64,000 nt of DNA, from NCBI GenBank assembly GCA_018902545.1, contig JAHIQM010000010.1, positions 86,389 through 150,388 of the forward strand, read 5' to 3'. The stretch comes from Pseudomonadota bacterium (GTDB lineage Bacteria > Desulfobacterota > Desulfovibrionia > Desulfovibrionales > Desulfomicrobiaceae). Shown piece after piece: positions 1 to 8,808 of this stretch; within the stretch, counting starts at the first letter, position 1; each line of letters starts with the position of its first letter. Position numbers and translations under genes: made by a program. The notes beneath the pieces are model-generated. The model did not search any database. It had not been told where the DNA came from and saw only the letters and a program-made list of their open reading frames with translations.

Positions 1-254
1 TGCGTATCGAGGGGCTTGTGCCCCATTTTTCCGGGGTCTTTATCCGCGCCCCGCGCGTGCTTGAGACAGGGCCAAAGGTGGAAATCCTGGCCCGCCAGAA
101 TGGGGCTCCGGTGTTTCTGCGCCAGGGGTGTCTTTTGGCCACGTCCTTTCACCCGGAGCTGACTGGCGACGGGCGCGTGCATGGACTGTTTTTGGACGTG
201 TGCGCGAAAGGAAGGGCGGAGGCAGGCGGCGGGGCGTTCGCGGCGCAGGAGTGA
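1..254 (+). CDS. pdxT: PdxT glutaminase subunit of pyridoxal phosphate synthase (3' end only)
   Basis: The gene enters from the left edge, read in the frame starting at base 3. The visible ~83 residues match the end of the class I glutamine amidotransferase PdxT (SNO). They include the segment VFIRAP and the motif ATSFHPELT, which carries the His and Glu of the Cys-His-Glu triad. The nucleophile Cys lies outside the window. In the family this subunit hydrolyses glutamine and channels ammonia to PdxS for pyridoxal 5'-phosphate synthesis. The reading frame ends at TGA after a short Gly/Ala-rich tail. Its pdxS partner is not visible and is presumably to the left. Confidence 0.9.
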   Translation, partial: RIEGLVPHFSGVFIRAPRVLETGPKVEILARQNGAPVFLRQGCLLATSFHPELTGDGRVHGLFLDVCAKGRAEAGGGAFAAQE

Positions 255-297
255 AGGAAGGCCGGGCGGACCGGCCTTTCTTCTGCGACGAGGGGTT

Positions 298-2037
298 TTA
301 CGAGCCGCCGAACATGGTGCGCGGGTCAAAGCCCATGATAAACGATCCCCAGTGCTTGCCGTCGATGTACACGGGCATGGACAGGTCGTTGAGTATCTCG
401 CCGGTGTCGCGCATGTAGGTCTGCAGCAGCAGCGGGTCGGTGTGCGAACACCGGCGCTGCTCGGTGCGGTTGTTCTGGTAGATGCGCTGATGCCGACTGT
501 AGAGCAGGTCTTTGGCCGGATCTCCGGTCATGGCTTTGGACACGGCTCCATGATGGATGGGCAGGTAGCCTTTGCGGTCGATGGGCAGGCAGTAGATGAC
601 GCCCGGAATTCTTTTCTGTGCCTCGTCCACCACACTCTGCATTTCCTTGACAAAGGCATCGCTGAAGGCGGTGACGTATTTTTGCGGGGTGGTGCTTGGC
701 ACTGACCTGTACTGCGTGTCGAAGACGTTGATCCCGCGATCCTTCATGCTCTGGATGCGGCCCTGGTAGTCGTCGCGGATCTCCCTGGCCGTGGTGATGA
801 CGGTATCGAACTTCCCCTCTCCGGTCTTGAACCGCGCTACCATTTCGAGCATCTGCTCGGTGACGGTGTTCAGGGCGTCCACGGAAGTGGCGGAGGAGTT
901 CATGTCCCTGGCGATCTCCTGACTGAGGGAGTTGATGGTGTTGACCTTGTCGGTGACATCGTTGTTGTTGGTGGACAGCTCCTCGATGGCGGCCGCGATC
1001 TTGATCAGCTGGTCGTTGGCGGTTTCGAAGTCCTGGATCATGCGCTCGAAATTGACCGTGGCGGCGGAGACGACCTGGTTCGTGTCGCGGGCGTAATCCA
1101 GGATCTGCGCGGTTTCGGTCTGGGTGCGCTCCACGATTTTGACCATGGCCCCGATGTTGTTGGAGATCTCTTCGGTGGCCGGTTTGATTCTGCGCGAGAG
1201 TTCGCGCACTTCTTCGGCCACCACGGCAAAGCCCTTGCCGTGTTCCCCGGCCCGAGCCGCCTCGATGGTGGCGTTCAGGGACAGCAGGTTGGTCTGCTCG
1301 GAAATGCCGTTGATGATGGTCACGATGCTCAGGATGTTGGCGGAACTCGCGCCCAGATCATCCACGGTGTTGCGGAAGGACTCGACGATGGCGTTTATCT
1401 TGTGGATCTTGTCGGTGACGTCCTGCAATTCGGTGTGCGACCTGTGGGCCGTGTTCAGATTGCTGGTGGTCTTTTCGGCCACATACTGGGTGTTCTGCGC
1501 GATCTCGGCGATGGCTGCATTGGCCTGGTTGCTGGCCACGGCCACCTCTTCGGCGATGGCTCCCTGGGCCGCAGTCTTGTTCCTGGTGTCGAACACGGAC
1601 TTGGCCATGCGGGTGCTGTCGAGGGCGATGTCGATGCCCATTTTGCGGATTTTTTCCACCAGTTCCCGCACGCTGGTCAGAAAGCTGTTGTAGCATGCGG
1701 AGATGTGTTTGAGATCGGGGTTGTCGAGATCCTGCATGGTGCAGGAAAGATCGGCCTCCTGGCCCTGGATGTTCTGGAACACGGTGTTTATGTCGGCGAT
1801 GCCCCGGCTCGCTTCACGATGCAGGATCCTGATGGCGACGGCCCCCACGCCTGCGGTCAGCAGCAAAAGGATCACGGCCACGCCCCATGATTGAGCCGGG
1901 ACGGCGGACCCTGCGGTCAGGATGATCCAGAGCAGGCCTGCGGCATTGAGGGCGAGCAGGATCAGGACCGTCGCCGTGATCTTGCCTCCGAGGGTAGAAA
2001 ACATGCCACTTCCGGAAGTCGGGTCGATTTTATTCAT
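298..2037 (-). CDS. Methyl-accepting chemotaxis protein with C-terminal sensor domain
   Basis: A 579-residue chemoreceptor. Two membrane segments (about residues 20-43 and 51-72) are separated by only a few residues, so there is no periplasmic ligand domain. A long helical signalling domain follows. Its hairpin tip near residues 255-282 contains [11 protein letters not shown] and [12 protein letters not shown], the CheA/CheW contact region. After the signalling domain comes a globular C-terminal region (about 435-579) with the pattern [28 protein letters not shown] and HWGSF. That pattern resembles the Cache/PAS-like C-terminal domain of some proteobacterial receptors, so sensing is probably cytoplasmic. 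The ATG at 2037 follows AGAGGT. The frame stays open 105 codons further upstream, but that extension has low-complexity composition and runs antisense into mtaD. Confidence 0.88.
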   Translation of the reverse strand: MNKIDPTSGSGMFSTLGGKITATVLILLALNAAGLLWIILTAGSAVPAQSWGVAVILLLLTAGVGAVAIRILHREASRGIADINTVFQNIQGQEADLSCTMQDLDNPDLKHISACYNSFLTSVRELVEKIRKMGIDIALDSTRMAKSVFDTRNKTAAQGAIAEEVAVASNQANAAIAEIAQNTQYVAEKTTSNLNTAHRSHTELQDVTDKIHKINAIVESFRNTVDDLGASSANILSIVTIINGISEQTNLLSLNATIEAARAGEHGKGFAVVAEEVRELSRRIKPATEEISNNIGAMVKIVERTQTETAQILDYARDTNQVVSAATVNFERMIQDFETANDQLIKIAAAIEELSTNNNDVTDKVNTINSLSQEIARDMNSSATSVDALNTVTEQMLEMVARFKTGEGKFDTVITTAREIRDDYQGRIQSMKDRGINVFDTQYRSVPSTTPQKYVTAFSDAFVKEMQSVVDEAQKRIPGVIYCLPIDRKGYLPIHHGAVSKAMTGDPAKDLLYSRHQRIYQNNRTEQRRCSHTDPLLLQTYMRDTGEILNDLSMPVYIDGKHWGSFIMGFDPRTMFGGS

Positions 2038-2188
2038 GACATACCTCTTATTCGCGAATTGCGTGCAATCGCGTATAAACGAGCCTACGGAAAAAGAGAA
2101 GGATGCGGCCGCGAAAAAATGCCGCGCCATGGCAGCCTTTTGAGCAAAAGTCCTTTCTATGGACAACTCCGGGGCGTTGCCGTTATCA

Positions 2189-2213
2189 GGTACCTCCAAA
2201 CAATGGAGGTGCC
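2189..2213 (+). promoter_or_regulatory. Hairpin enclosing the Shine-Dalgarno of mtaD
   Basis: GGTACCTCC (2189-2197) pairs with GGAGGTGCC (2205-2213) across a 7-base loop, with one G-U pair. The whole GGAGGT ribosome binding site lies in the 3' arm, just before the TTG start at 2216. There is no U-tract, so it looks like translational control rather than a terminator. I could not match it to a known riboswitch class. Confidence 0.5.
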
Positions 2214-2215
2214 CC

Positions 2216-3496
2216 TTGAGTATTCTCATTCGGAAAGTCCGCCTGTACGGCGAGGTGGTCGACGTGCTCATCCGGGGCAACCGCTTCGATTCCATCGGCA
2301 CCGATGTGGACTCGTCCGCCGACGTGGTCATCGACGGGAGTGGCAAGGCCATCCTTCCTTCCTTTCATAACGCCCACACCCACGCCTCCATGACCCTGCT
2401 GCGCGGCTACGCCGACGACATGGATCTGCATACCTGGCTGTCCGAGCACATCTGGCCTTTCGAGGCCCGGTTGACCGAGGACGACATCTATTGGGGAGCC
2501 AGGCTCGCCTGCCTGGAGATGATCAAGTCCGGGACGACTTTTTTCGCCGACATGTACTGGCACTGGAAGGGCACGGCCCGGGCCGTGACGGAGATGGGCA
2601 TGCGTGCGGCCCTGTCTGCCGCTTTTTTTGATTTTGACGATCCGGCCCGCGCCGAGACCATGAAACGCCAGGTCATGGACCTGCATGACGCCAGCTCCAC
2701 CTATCCGGACCGCATCCAGTTCATCCTCGGCCCTCACGCCATCTACACCGTGTCCTCGGACTCCCTGTGCTGGCTGGGGGATTACGCGGCCAGGCACGGG
2801 CTGCTCGTGCATCTGCACCTCTCGGAGACGCAAAAAGAGGTCGATGATTGCCTGGCCAAACACGGCCAGCGGCCGGTGGAGTACCTGCACGGGCTTGGGC
2901 TTTTGGCCCCGAACCTGATCCTGGTCCACGCCGTGTGGATGACCGGCGAGGAGATGGATCTTCTGGCCCGGCACGGGGTGCAGGTTGTGCACTGCCCGGT
3001 CTCCAACATGAAGCTTTGCTCCGGGCGGTTCGACTACGCCGCCATGAAGGTTCGGGGAGTGGCCGTGGCCCTGGGCACGGACGGCTGTTCTTCCAACAAC
3101 AATCTGGACATGATGGAGGAGATGAAGATCGCCTCTCTTTTGGCCAAGGTCACGTCCATGGACCCTACCGCGCTGCCTGCCCAGGAGGCCCTGGATATGG
3201 CCACGGTGGGCGGCGCGCGCATGTACGGGCTCGACAGCGGGCGCATCGCCACGGGCAAGCTCGCGGACTGCATCCTCGTTGACCTGAATCACGTGCGCAT
3301 GGTGCCGGGTCATCATCTTGTCTCCAACCTGGTCTACAGCGCGAACAGTTCCTGCGTGGACACGACCATTTGCGACGGCCGCGTGCTCATGCTCGGTGGC
3401 AAGGTCGAAGGCGAGGAGGAGATTCTGGCCCAGGTCCGCGCCACTCTGGCCCGCCTGGCCGCACCGCATGAAGCGGTGGGGGACGCATGCTCCTGA
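2216..3496 (+). CDS. mtaD: S-adenosylhomocysteine / 5'-methylthioadenosine deaminase (amidohydrolase)
   Basis: A 426-residue amidohydrolase of the ATZ/TRZ (MtaD) branch, which deaminates S-adenosylhomocysteine or methylthioadenosine to the inosyl product. Metal-binding motifs are visible: HNAHTH at residues 51-56, HLHLSET in the middle, LVHAVWMT, and [11 protein letters not shown], which carries the catalytic Asp. The chosen start is TTG at 2216, because GGAGGT sits five bases upstream. An in-frame ATG at 2159 would add 19 residues of unlikely sequence and lacks such a site. The Shine-Dalgarno is buried in a hairpin. The last codons overlap cobO by 10 bases, so the two are translationally coupled. 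SAH versus MTA specificity cannot be told from sequence. Confidence 0.85.
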   Translation: MSILIRKVRLYGEVVDVLIRGNRFDSIGTDVDSSADVVIDGSGKAILPSFHNAHTHASMTLLRGYADDMDLHTWLSEHIWPFEARLTEDDIYWGARLACLEMIKSGTTFFADMYWHWKGTARAVTEMGMRAALSAAFFDFDDPARAETMKRQVMDLHDASSTYPDRIQFILGPHAIYTVSSDSLCWLGDYAARHGLLVHLHLSETQKEVDDCLAKHGQRPVEYLHGLGLLAPNLILVHAVWMTGEEMDLLARHGVQVVHCPVSNMKLCSGRFDYAAMKVRGVAVALGTDGCSSNNNLDMMEEMKIASLLAKVTSMDPTALPAQEALDMATVGGARMYGLDSGRIATGKLADCILVDLNHVRMVPGHHLVSNLVYSANSSCVDTTICDGRVLMLGGKVEGEEEILAQVRATLARLAAPHEAVGDACS

Positions 3497-3990
3497 TTTA
3501 TACGGGCAACGGCAAGGGCAAGACCTCGGCCTGTGTCGGGCAAGCCATCCGCGCCATGGGACAGACGCTCAGCGTGGCCTTTGGGCAGTTCATGAAGAGA
3601 GGCGATCAGGCCGGTGAACAGAAAATCCTCAGCGATCTGCTCGGCGAGGATTTTCTGGCTTCGGGAGCGGGATTCTATCGCGATACCGATTACGACAGGC
3701 ATCGCGAGAAGGCCGAAGAGCTGCTGCAGTGGGCGGGGGAGCGTCTGGACCACGGCGTGGACATGCTGATCCTGGACGAGGCCATCTATGCCCTCAATCA
3801 TGGGCTGCTGCTGGAAGGCGAGGTGCGCGGGCTCATCGAGCGCTGCCGGGACGAAGACAGGCACCTGGTCCTGTCCGGGCGCGGGGCTCCGGCCTGGATG
3901 GTCGAGCTGGCCGACATCGTCTCGGACATCACCGAGGTCAAGCACGTTTACGCCCAGGGCTCAAAGGCCCGGCGGGGGATTGAATTCTGA
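3487..3990 (+). CDS. cobO: Cob(I)yrinic acid a,c-diamide adenosyltransferase
   Basis: A 167-residue protein of the CobA/CobO/BtuR family. It transfers the adenosyl group of ATP to the cobalt of corrinoids in the making or salvage of adenosylcobalamin. The inverted P-loop TGNGKGKT is at residues 6-13. DMLILDEAIYALNHGLL gives the Walker B-like segment, and the end carries the family-typical HVYAQGSKARRGIEF. The ATG is preceded by GGGGGA and lies inside the end of mtaD (10-base overlap), so it is co-transcribed with mtaD. Family lengths are usually 170-200 residues, so it is complete, with a short N-terminus. Confidence 0.92.
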   Translation: MLLIYTGNGKGKTSACVGQAIRAMGQTLSVAFGQFMKRGDQAGEQKILSDLLGEDFLASGAGFYRDTDYDRHREKAEELLQWAGERLDHGVDMLILDEAIYALNHGLLLEGEVRGLIERCRDEDRHLVLSGRGAPAWMVELADIVSDITEVKHVYAQGSKARRGIEF

Positions 3991-4011
3991 CGGGCTCCCG
4001 CCTGACGGACA

Positions 4012-5043
4012 TTAAACGTTTTTTTCCAGATTTTCCTGCCGGATGACGATCTCCCCGCAACCCGCACACACTCCCCGGCGCAGCCTGTCGCGCAGGATCG
4101 TGAAACCGCTGCGCTCCACCACCCGCAGCCCGCAGCCCGGGCAGAGGGTGTCCTCCAGGCCCGACCCCGGCACGTTGCCCACAAAGACGTGATGCAGGCT
4201 AGCGGCCCGGCCGATGTCGTAGGCCCGCTTCAGGGTGTCCAGCGGGGTTGGCGGATGCTCGCGCATGTGGTGGCAGGGATGGAAGCGCGAGACGTGCCAG
4301 GGCGTGTCCGCGCCCAGTTCATCGCATACGAAGCGGGCGATGTTCGTCAGCTCCCGATCCGAATCGTTCAGTTCCGGGATGACCAGGGTGGTCACCTCCA
4401 GGTGCCAGCCCAGCCGTTTCATGTGTGCCAGGTTTTTGAGCACCGGGTCCAGGCGGGCGGAGCAGACGTCGCGGTAAAAGTCGTCACGGAAGGATTTGAG
4501 ATCGATGTTGGCGGCCTGGATCACCGTCCCGAGTTCATCAAGGCACTGCGGGCTCTGGAAGCCGTTGCTGACCATGATGTTCTTAAGCCCAACCTCTTTC
4601 GCCAGGGTCGCTGTTTCGAGCATGAGTTCGAAAAAGACCGTGGGTTCCGAATAGGTGTAGGCTACGGACGCGGCTCCTGACGTCTGCGCCATGCGGACGA
4701 TGTCCCGGGGCGGGATGCTTTCGCCCTTGATCTGCCCGCCAAGCCTCGGCGGCAGGGAGAGGCTGTCGTTCTGACAGAACAGGCAGGCCAGGTTGCAGCC
4801 GGGGGTGCCAAGGGACAGGGTCGTGGTACCGGGCAGGAAATGAAAGAGGGGCTTTTTTTCCACCGGGTCGAGGTTCAGCGCCGCGACCTTGTCGTAGGAC
4901 AGGGAAAAGAGGCTGCCCGCCCTGTTTTCGCGCACCCCGCACTGGCCCCGATCTCCGTCGTCGATGCGGCAGAAATGGGCGCAGAGCAGGCATTGCACAG
5001 TGTTTTTTTCCAAAGGGCGCCAGAGCAGCGCGGGCGTGTTCAT
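4012..5043 (-). CDS. amrS: AmmeMemoRadiSam-system radical SAM enzyme (AmrS-like)
   Basis: A 343-residue radical SAM protein related to pyruvate-formate-lyase activases. The cluster motif C83-X3-C87-X2-C90 (CNLACLFC) follows an N-terminal Cys cluster (C18, C21, C25, C35). A C-terminal zinc-ribbon-like pair of CxxC motifs (CPGC ... CAGC) closes the protein. This architecture defines AmrS of the AmmeMemoRadiSam set. The usual partners AmrA and AmrB are not in the window, and the reaction is unknown. The ATG at 5043 follows AGGAAG and starts three bases after the stop of the small secreted protein, so the two form an operon. It converges on cobO. Confidence 0.85.
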   Translation of the reverse strand: MNTPALLWRPLEKNTVQCLLCAHFCRIDDGDRGQCGVRENRAGSLFSLSYDKVAALNLDPVEKKPLFHFLPGTTTLSLGTPGCNLACLFCQNDSLSLPPRLGGQIKGESIPPRDIVRMAQTSGAASVAYTYSEPTVFFELMLETATLAKEVGLKNIMVSNGFQSPQCLDELGTVIQAANIDLKSFRDDFYRDVCSARLDPVLKNLAHMKRLGWHLEVTTLVIPELNDSDRELTNIARFVCDELGADTPWHVSRFHPCHHMREHPPTPLDTLKRAYDIGRAASLHHVFVGNVPGSGLEDTLCPGCGLRVVERSGFTILRDRLRRGVCAGCGEIVIRQENLEKNV

Positions 5044-5046
5044 GGG

Positions 5047-5361
5047 TCACTTCCTGATGCGGATTTCGGGTACGATGATGAGCGGAACCTGCGTATCCTC
5101 CTGCGGATGCTTCGTCGGCGGGGACACGTGGATCAGCGAGGCGTTGTCTGCATCGGGCTCGATGATCATTTCCCCGAACCCGTTTTCGTTTCCCACGCCG
5201 GGCGCGACCCAAATGACGGTGTCCTTGTCCGCCCCGGAATCGATGACGATGTCCGCCCGGACGGGCAGGGCGGCGAAGAGCAGAAGGCAGGCCGACACAA
5301 GGGCCATCCTTGCCAACGCGAGGTTTTTTGCTTTACTTGGTTCAGTCGTGAGTTTATGCAA
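5047..5361 (-). CDS. Small secreted protein of unknown function
   Basis: A predicted 104-residue protein that I do not recognise. The N-terminus has basic residues followed by a hydrophobic stretch (ALVSACLLLFAALPVRA), a likely Sec signal peptide cleaved after ALPVRA. The mature part is about 70 residues, acidic and proline-rich, with no cysteines. The preferred start is TTG at 5361, because GGAGG lies five bases upstream. An internal ATG at 5307 would leave a shorter leader with poor ribosome binding site spacing. The stop is three bases before amrS, so it is co-expressed with that gene and may be the periplasmic partner of its operon. Confidence 0.55.
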   Translation of the reverse strand: MHKLTTEPSKAKNLALARMALVSACLLLFAALPVRADIVIDSGADKDTVIWVAPGVGNENGFGEMIIEPDADNASLIHVSPPTKHPQEDTQVPLIIVPEIRIRK

Positions 5362-5431
5362 CTTGGCCTCCGCATGGAGAATGATTTGCAGTAATGTAGC
5401 TGGTTGAAGGCGAAGAAACAAGGAGTTGCAC

Positions 5432-6499
5432 ATGTCCCAGCGAGACAAGGCCTATAAGGATGCCGGGGTTGATATCGAGGCGGGCAACACGTTCGTGTCC
5501 CGGATCAAATCCCTGGTGGCTTCGACCTACACCAAGGGCGTTGTCAACGATATCGGCGGGTTCGGCGGCCTTTTCAAACCGTCCATGGCCATGGTCAACG
5601 AGCCCGTGCTGGTGGCTTCCACCGACGGAGTGGGTACCAAGCTCAAGCTCGCGTTCATGTTCGACAGGCATGACACCGTAGGCATCGACCTGGTGGCCAT
5701 GAGTGTCAACGATATTATTGTCCAGGGTGCGAAGCCTCTGTTCTTTCTTGATTATTTTGCCACGGGCAAGCTCGATATCGACAAGGCCGAGGCGGTCATA
5801 AAGGGCATTGTCGAGGGGTGCAAAGAAGCCCAGTGCGCCCTCATCGGCGGCGAGACGGCCGAGATGCCCGATTTTTATGCCGACGGCGAATACGACCTGT
5901 CCGGGTTCTGCGTCGGCATGGTCGACAACGACAAGATCGTGGACGGGTCGAGCATCGGCGTGGGTGACCTGATCGTCGGTCTGTCCTCCTCGGGCGTGCA
6001 TTCCAACGGATACTCCCTGGTGCGCAAGCTCTACACTCAGTCCGGCCTGGGCCCCGCAGACATTTTTCCCGGAACGGAGCAGACCGTGGCCGAGGTCCTG
6101 CTTACTCCGACCCGCATTTATGTCGAGGCCGTGCGCAACGTCATACGGGACTGGGAGATTCATGGCATGGTCCATATTACCGGCGGCGGCTTTTACGACA
6201 ACATTGTGCGCATCCTGCCCAAGGGCGTGACGGCTCAGATCCGTTTCGGTTCCTGGAGCATCCCCCCGGTGTTCGATTGGCTGCGCGCCCAGGGGAATCT
6301 CTCCTGGGAGGAGATGCTGCAGATATTCAACAGCGGCATCGGCTATATCATGGTCGTCAAAAAGGACGTGGCCAGGGATGTGGTGCATCGTCTGGGAGCC
6401 CTCAAGCAGGATGCCTGGATCATCGGCGAGATCGTCGAGCGCGTCGACGGCGAAGAGCAGGTCCGCATCGACTTTCCGTCCACGAATGCATGTGGCTAG
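5432..6499 (+). CDS. purM: Phosphoribosylformylglycinamidine cyclo-ligase (AIR synthetase)
   Basis: A 355-residue PurM that closes FGAM to AIR with ATP, the fifth step of purine synthesis. Hallmarks are the N-terminal AYKDAGVDIEAGN, DGVGTKLKLA, MSVNDI, the GGETAEMP loop, GLSSSGVHSNGYSL and the C-terminal HITGGGFYDNI. The ATG at 5432 is six bases after AGGAG. A TTG two codons earlier overlaps the spacer and was rejected. It is a single-gene unit that ends in a rho-independent terminator. The gene faces the small secreted protein/amrS pair divergently across about 70 bases. Confidence 0.95.
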   Translation: MSQRDKAYKDAGVDIEAGNTFVSRIKSLVASTYTKGVVNDIGGFGGLFKPSMAMVNEPVLVASTDGVGTKLKLAFMFDRHDTVGIDLVAMSVNDIIVQGAKPLFFLDYFATGKLDIDKAEAVIKGIVEGCKEAQCALIGGETAEMPDFYADGEYDLSGFCVGMVDNDKIVDGSSIGVGDLIVGLSSSGVHSNGYSLVRKLYTQSGLGPADIFPGTEQTVAEVLLTPTRIYVEAVRNVIRDWEIHGMVHITGGGFYDNIVRILPKGVTAQIRFGSWSIPPVFDWLRAQGNLSWEEMLQIFNSGIGYIMVVKKDVARDVVHRLGALKQDAWIIGEIVERVDGEEQVRIDFPSTNACG

Positions 6500-6542
6500 A
6501 GACGACCGGGGCTGCCCATGCAGTCCCTTTTTTTTGATTCAC

Positions 6543-6573
6543 CCCGCCCGGCTGTCCAGGCGGGTTTTTTTTT
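6543..6573 (+). terminator. Rho-independent terminator of purM
   Basis: The stem CCCGCC (6543-6548) / GGCGGG (6559-6564) is followed by nine T residues (6565-6573), about 45 bases after the purM stop. Confidence 0.85.
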
Positions 6574-6611
6574 CGCAGGCGGGCAGGACTGCCCGGGCCG
6601 CAAGCGTCCGT

Positions 6612-7892
6612 CTATGTCCAGAGCAAGGGCGAGCGGCCTTCGAGGTAGGGGTTGAAATATCCGTAGTTGATCCAGGGACAGGCTTTTTTCAGGCGTTTCA
6701 TGAAGTTGCCAAGCCCCATGGACGACTCGGTCGGTTCGCCTACGCAGCCCAGGTAGAGTTCGGGGTCGAGGCTTAAGTTGCGCATCTGAATGTAGTTTGG
6801 CCTGGTCTGGGTGACGAGGTCCGTCAAGGCCGCCAGTTCGCTCTCCGTGTCATTGATCCCGGGAAAGAACAGGTAGTTGATGGAGATGAAAAGTTCGTGC
6901 TCCCTGGCCGTGGCGATAGTGCGGCAGACGTCGGCGAAGGTGTAGCCGTGGGGACGGTAGTAGCTGTTGTATACCGTCTCTCTGGCGCTGTTCATGCTCA
7001 CGCGGATGGAGTCGAGCCCGGCCTTGGCCAGGTCCGGGATGGTGTCCGGAAGGCTCGCGTTGGTGTTGATGTTGACCGTGCCCCGACCGCCCTCGCTGCG
7101 GAAAATGGCGACCGCCTCGGTCAAGAGCGAGGCTTCAGTAAGGGGTTCGCCTTCGCAGCCCTGTCCGAAGGACAGGACAGGGTTTTTGGCCCGCTTGGAG
7201 TGCAGGTGCATGATCTCGACAATTTCCCTGGCCTTGGGCCTGAAGTCGATGCGGTTTTGCGAGGCCGGAAAGCCCGATTCGAGAGGCTGGTGGGAGATGC
7301 ACCCGTAGCAGCGGGCGTTGCAGGCCTTTGATGTCGGCAGTGGGGCCTCGAAGCGGCCCAGGGCCAGATTCTTGGCGGCCGGACAGCAAAAAGTCAGGGC
7401 GCAGCGGGCCAGATGTCCGATGAGCCTGTTTTCGGGATAGCGCCTTAGCAGGTCCTGGGCACCTTTGGTGATCCGTTCCGGGGCGACCTGGGTGAAGACC
7501 TGACGGCGGTCCTTGTCGACCTGGGTGGCCGCGACCCAGAACCTGTCATTGGCGAAGCCGACGGCTCCGTAAGCGAACAGGGGCAGGTTGGGGGAACCTT
7601 CGTCTTTGAGATAGGCCGCTGTGGCGGAGAGGGTGTAGGATGGGCAGACAAAGGCGGCAACGGCCCGTTCTTCCAGCGCCTCGGCCTTGCCGGTCTGCGG
7701 GTCCAGTCCTAGCGCGTGACGGCCGGGCAGCAGATACAGGTCGCTGCCTTCCGGCAGGGGGATGAGTTCGTCCGGCCGCGGCAGGGTCAGTTCGCGCCCC
7801 CGGCGCACGAGCATGAGCAGGTCGGGGTGGTCGTAGATATTGCCGTCTTCGTCCGCGAAAACCATGACGGGCTGGATTTTTTTGCTGCTCAA
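6612..7892 (-). CDS. Uncharacterised radical SAM protein
   Basis: A 426-residue protein. The radical SAM cluster motif CNARCYGC (C191, C195, C198) sits unusually far in, after about 185 residues with no domain I recognise. That N-terminal region carries a CxxxxxCC cluster just before the core. Beyond the motif the core follows family order: FGQGCEGEPLT (a GxGEP-type SAM contact), VNINTNAS, SIRVSMNSA, and INYLFFPGINDTE. No C-terminal extra cluster is evident. The start chosen is TTG at 7892, with AAGGAG six bases upstream. An ATG nine codons later is the alternative. It follows rpsI after a strong terminator, so it likely has its own promoter or depends on read-through. The substrate is unknown. 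Confidence 0.75.
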   Translation of the reverse strand: MSSKKIQPVMVFADEDGNIYDHPDLLMLVRRGRELTLPRPDELIPLPEGSDLYLLPGRHALGLDPQTGKAEALEERAVAAFVCPSYTLSATAAYLKDEGSPNLPLFAYGAVGFANDRFWVAATQVDKDRRQVFTQVAPERITKGAQDLLRRYPENRLIGHLARCALTFCCPAAKNLALGRFEAPLPTSKACNARCYGCISHQPLESGFPASQNRIDFRPKAREIVEIMHLHSKRAKNPVLSFGQGCEGEPLTEASLLTEAVAIFRSEGGRGTVNINTNASLPDTIPDLAKAGLDSIRVSMNSARETVYNSYYRPHGYTFADVCRTIATAREHELFISINYLFFPGINDTESELAALTDLVTQTRPNYIQMRNLSLDPELYLGCVGEPTESSMGLGNFMKRLKKACPWINYGYFNPYLEGRSPLLWT

Positions 7893-7906
7893 AGGACTCT
7901 CCTTGG

Positions 7907-7943
7907 AAAAAAAGAGGGCAGAGGTGCGTATGCACCTCTGCCC
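7907..7943 (-). terminator. Rho-independent terminator of rplM-rpsI
   Basis: A perfect 12-bp stem, GGGCAGAGGTGC (7916-7927) with GCACCTCTGCCC (7932-7943), has a 4-base loop. On the minus strand it is followed by a T-rich tract (A-run at 7907-7913 on plus). It lies 25 bases after the rpsI stop. Confidence 0.9.
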
Positions 7944-7968
7944 CAATGTGTCCGAAAACCAGAGGCGA

Positions 7969-8361
7969 TTAACGCTTGGAGTACTGGAACCGGGCGCGGG
8001 CTCCGCGCTGGCCGTACTTCTTTCTTTCCTTGACGCGGGAATCGCGGGTCAGGAAACCGGCGCGCTTCAGCACGCCGCGCATTTCCGGATCGAATTCGAG
8101 CAGGGCGCGGCTGATGCCGTGGCGCACTGCCTGAGCCTGTCCGGAAAGACCGCCGCCGGTGACTCGGCAGGCGATGTTGAACTTTTCGAGGGTTTTGGTC
8201 AGCTTCAGGGGCTGACGAATGATCATCTGCAGCGTGGCCCGGGGAAAGTAGTCGCCCAATTCGCGGCCGTTGACGGTGATGCTGCCCGTGCCTTTATACA
8301 GTCTGGTCCGGGAAACGGATGTCTTTCTCTTGCCGGTACCGTAGAAGAAATCTTGACTCAT
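7969..8361 (-). CDS. rpsI: 30S ribosomal protein uS9
   Basis: A 130-residue protein of the standard family length. It has the N-terminal [25 protein letters not shown], and the basic C-terminal tail ending FQYSKR, which reaches the decoding centre and contacts P-site tRNA. The ATG at 8361 follows GGAG six bases upstream. An in-frame ATG four codons earlier (8373) lies in the ribosome binding site region and is not used. It sits 18 bases downstream of rplM in the classic rplM-rpsI operon and ends in a strong terminator. Confidence 0.97.
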   Translation of the reverse strand: MSQDFFYGTGKRKTSVSRTRLYKGTGSITVNGRELGDYFPRATLQMIIRQPLKLTKTLEKFNIACRVTGGGLSGQAQAVRHGISRALLEFDPEMRGVLKRAGFLTRDSRVKERKKYGQRGARARFQYSKR

Positions 8362-8379
8362 AATCTTCTCCATCCCTGA

Positions 8380-8808
8380 TTAGATGTCCAGCACTTCAGG
8401 CTGCTGCGCCTGGTGAGGATGTTCCGTGCCGGTGTATACTTTCAATTTCTTGATCAGCTGGTAGCCCAGTGCGCTCTTGGGCAGCATGCCCTTGACCGCT
8501 TTGGTGATGACCGTTTCCGGACTTTTGGTCATCATTTCTTCCAGGGTGGTCTCCCGCAGGCCGCCTACGTAACCGGTGTAGCGGTAGTAGATTTTCTTGG
8601 TGGCCTTCTGACCGGTCACCTTGATCTTGTCCGCATTGATAACGATGATGAAATCACCGTTGTCCATGTGCGGGGCAAATTCGGCCTTGTGCTTTCCCCG
8701 GAGGCGGGTTGCTATTTCCGTTGCAAGTCGGCCCAAAACCTTGTCCTTGGCGTCGACAAGGTACCATTTGTGGGTCAGTTCGCTTGCTTTGGGACTGTAC
8801 GTCTTCAT
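8380..8808 (-). CDS. rplM: 50S ribosomal protein uL13
   Basis: A 142-residue protein of exact family length, beginning MKTYSPK. It carries [16 protein letters not shown] near the N-terminus, [15 protein letters not shown] in the middle and [13 protein letters not shown]. It is an early-assembly protein of the large subunit. The frame stays open far upstream, antisense to the HD gene, but the ATG at 8808 with AGGAG upstream gives the family length. It is the first gene of the rplM-rpsI operon. The ~240-base leader, shared divergently with the HD gene, contains a small hairpin at 8878-8893 that could be a regulatory leader. Confidence 0.97.
   Translation of the reverse strand: MKTYSPKASELTHKWYLVDAKDKVLGRLATEIATRLRGKHKAEFAPHMDNGDFIIVINADKIKVTGQKATKKIYYRYTGYVGGLRETTLEEMMTKSPETVITKAVKGMLPKSALGYQLIKKLKVYTGTEHPHQAQQPEVLDI

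Noticed and set aside
2038..2352. 105-codon extension of the chemoreceptor
   Set aside because: The ATG at 2037 has a good ribosome binding site and gives the normal 2TM start. The extension overlaps the mtaD start region.
2186..3469. Long open frame antisense to mtaD (427 codons), and similar ones antisense to leuS, the rib genes, gltX and the RND permease
   Set aside because: They follow from high GC at third positions, have low-complexity His/Gly/Val-rich translations and no family motifs.
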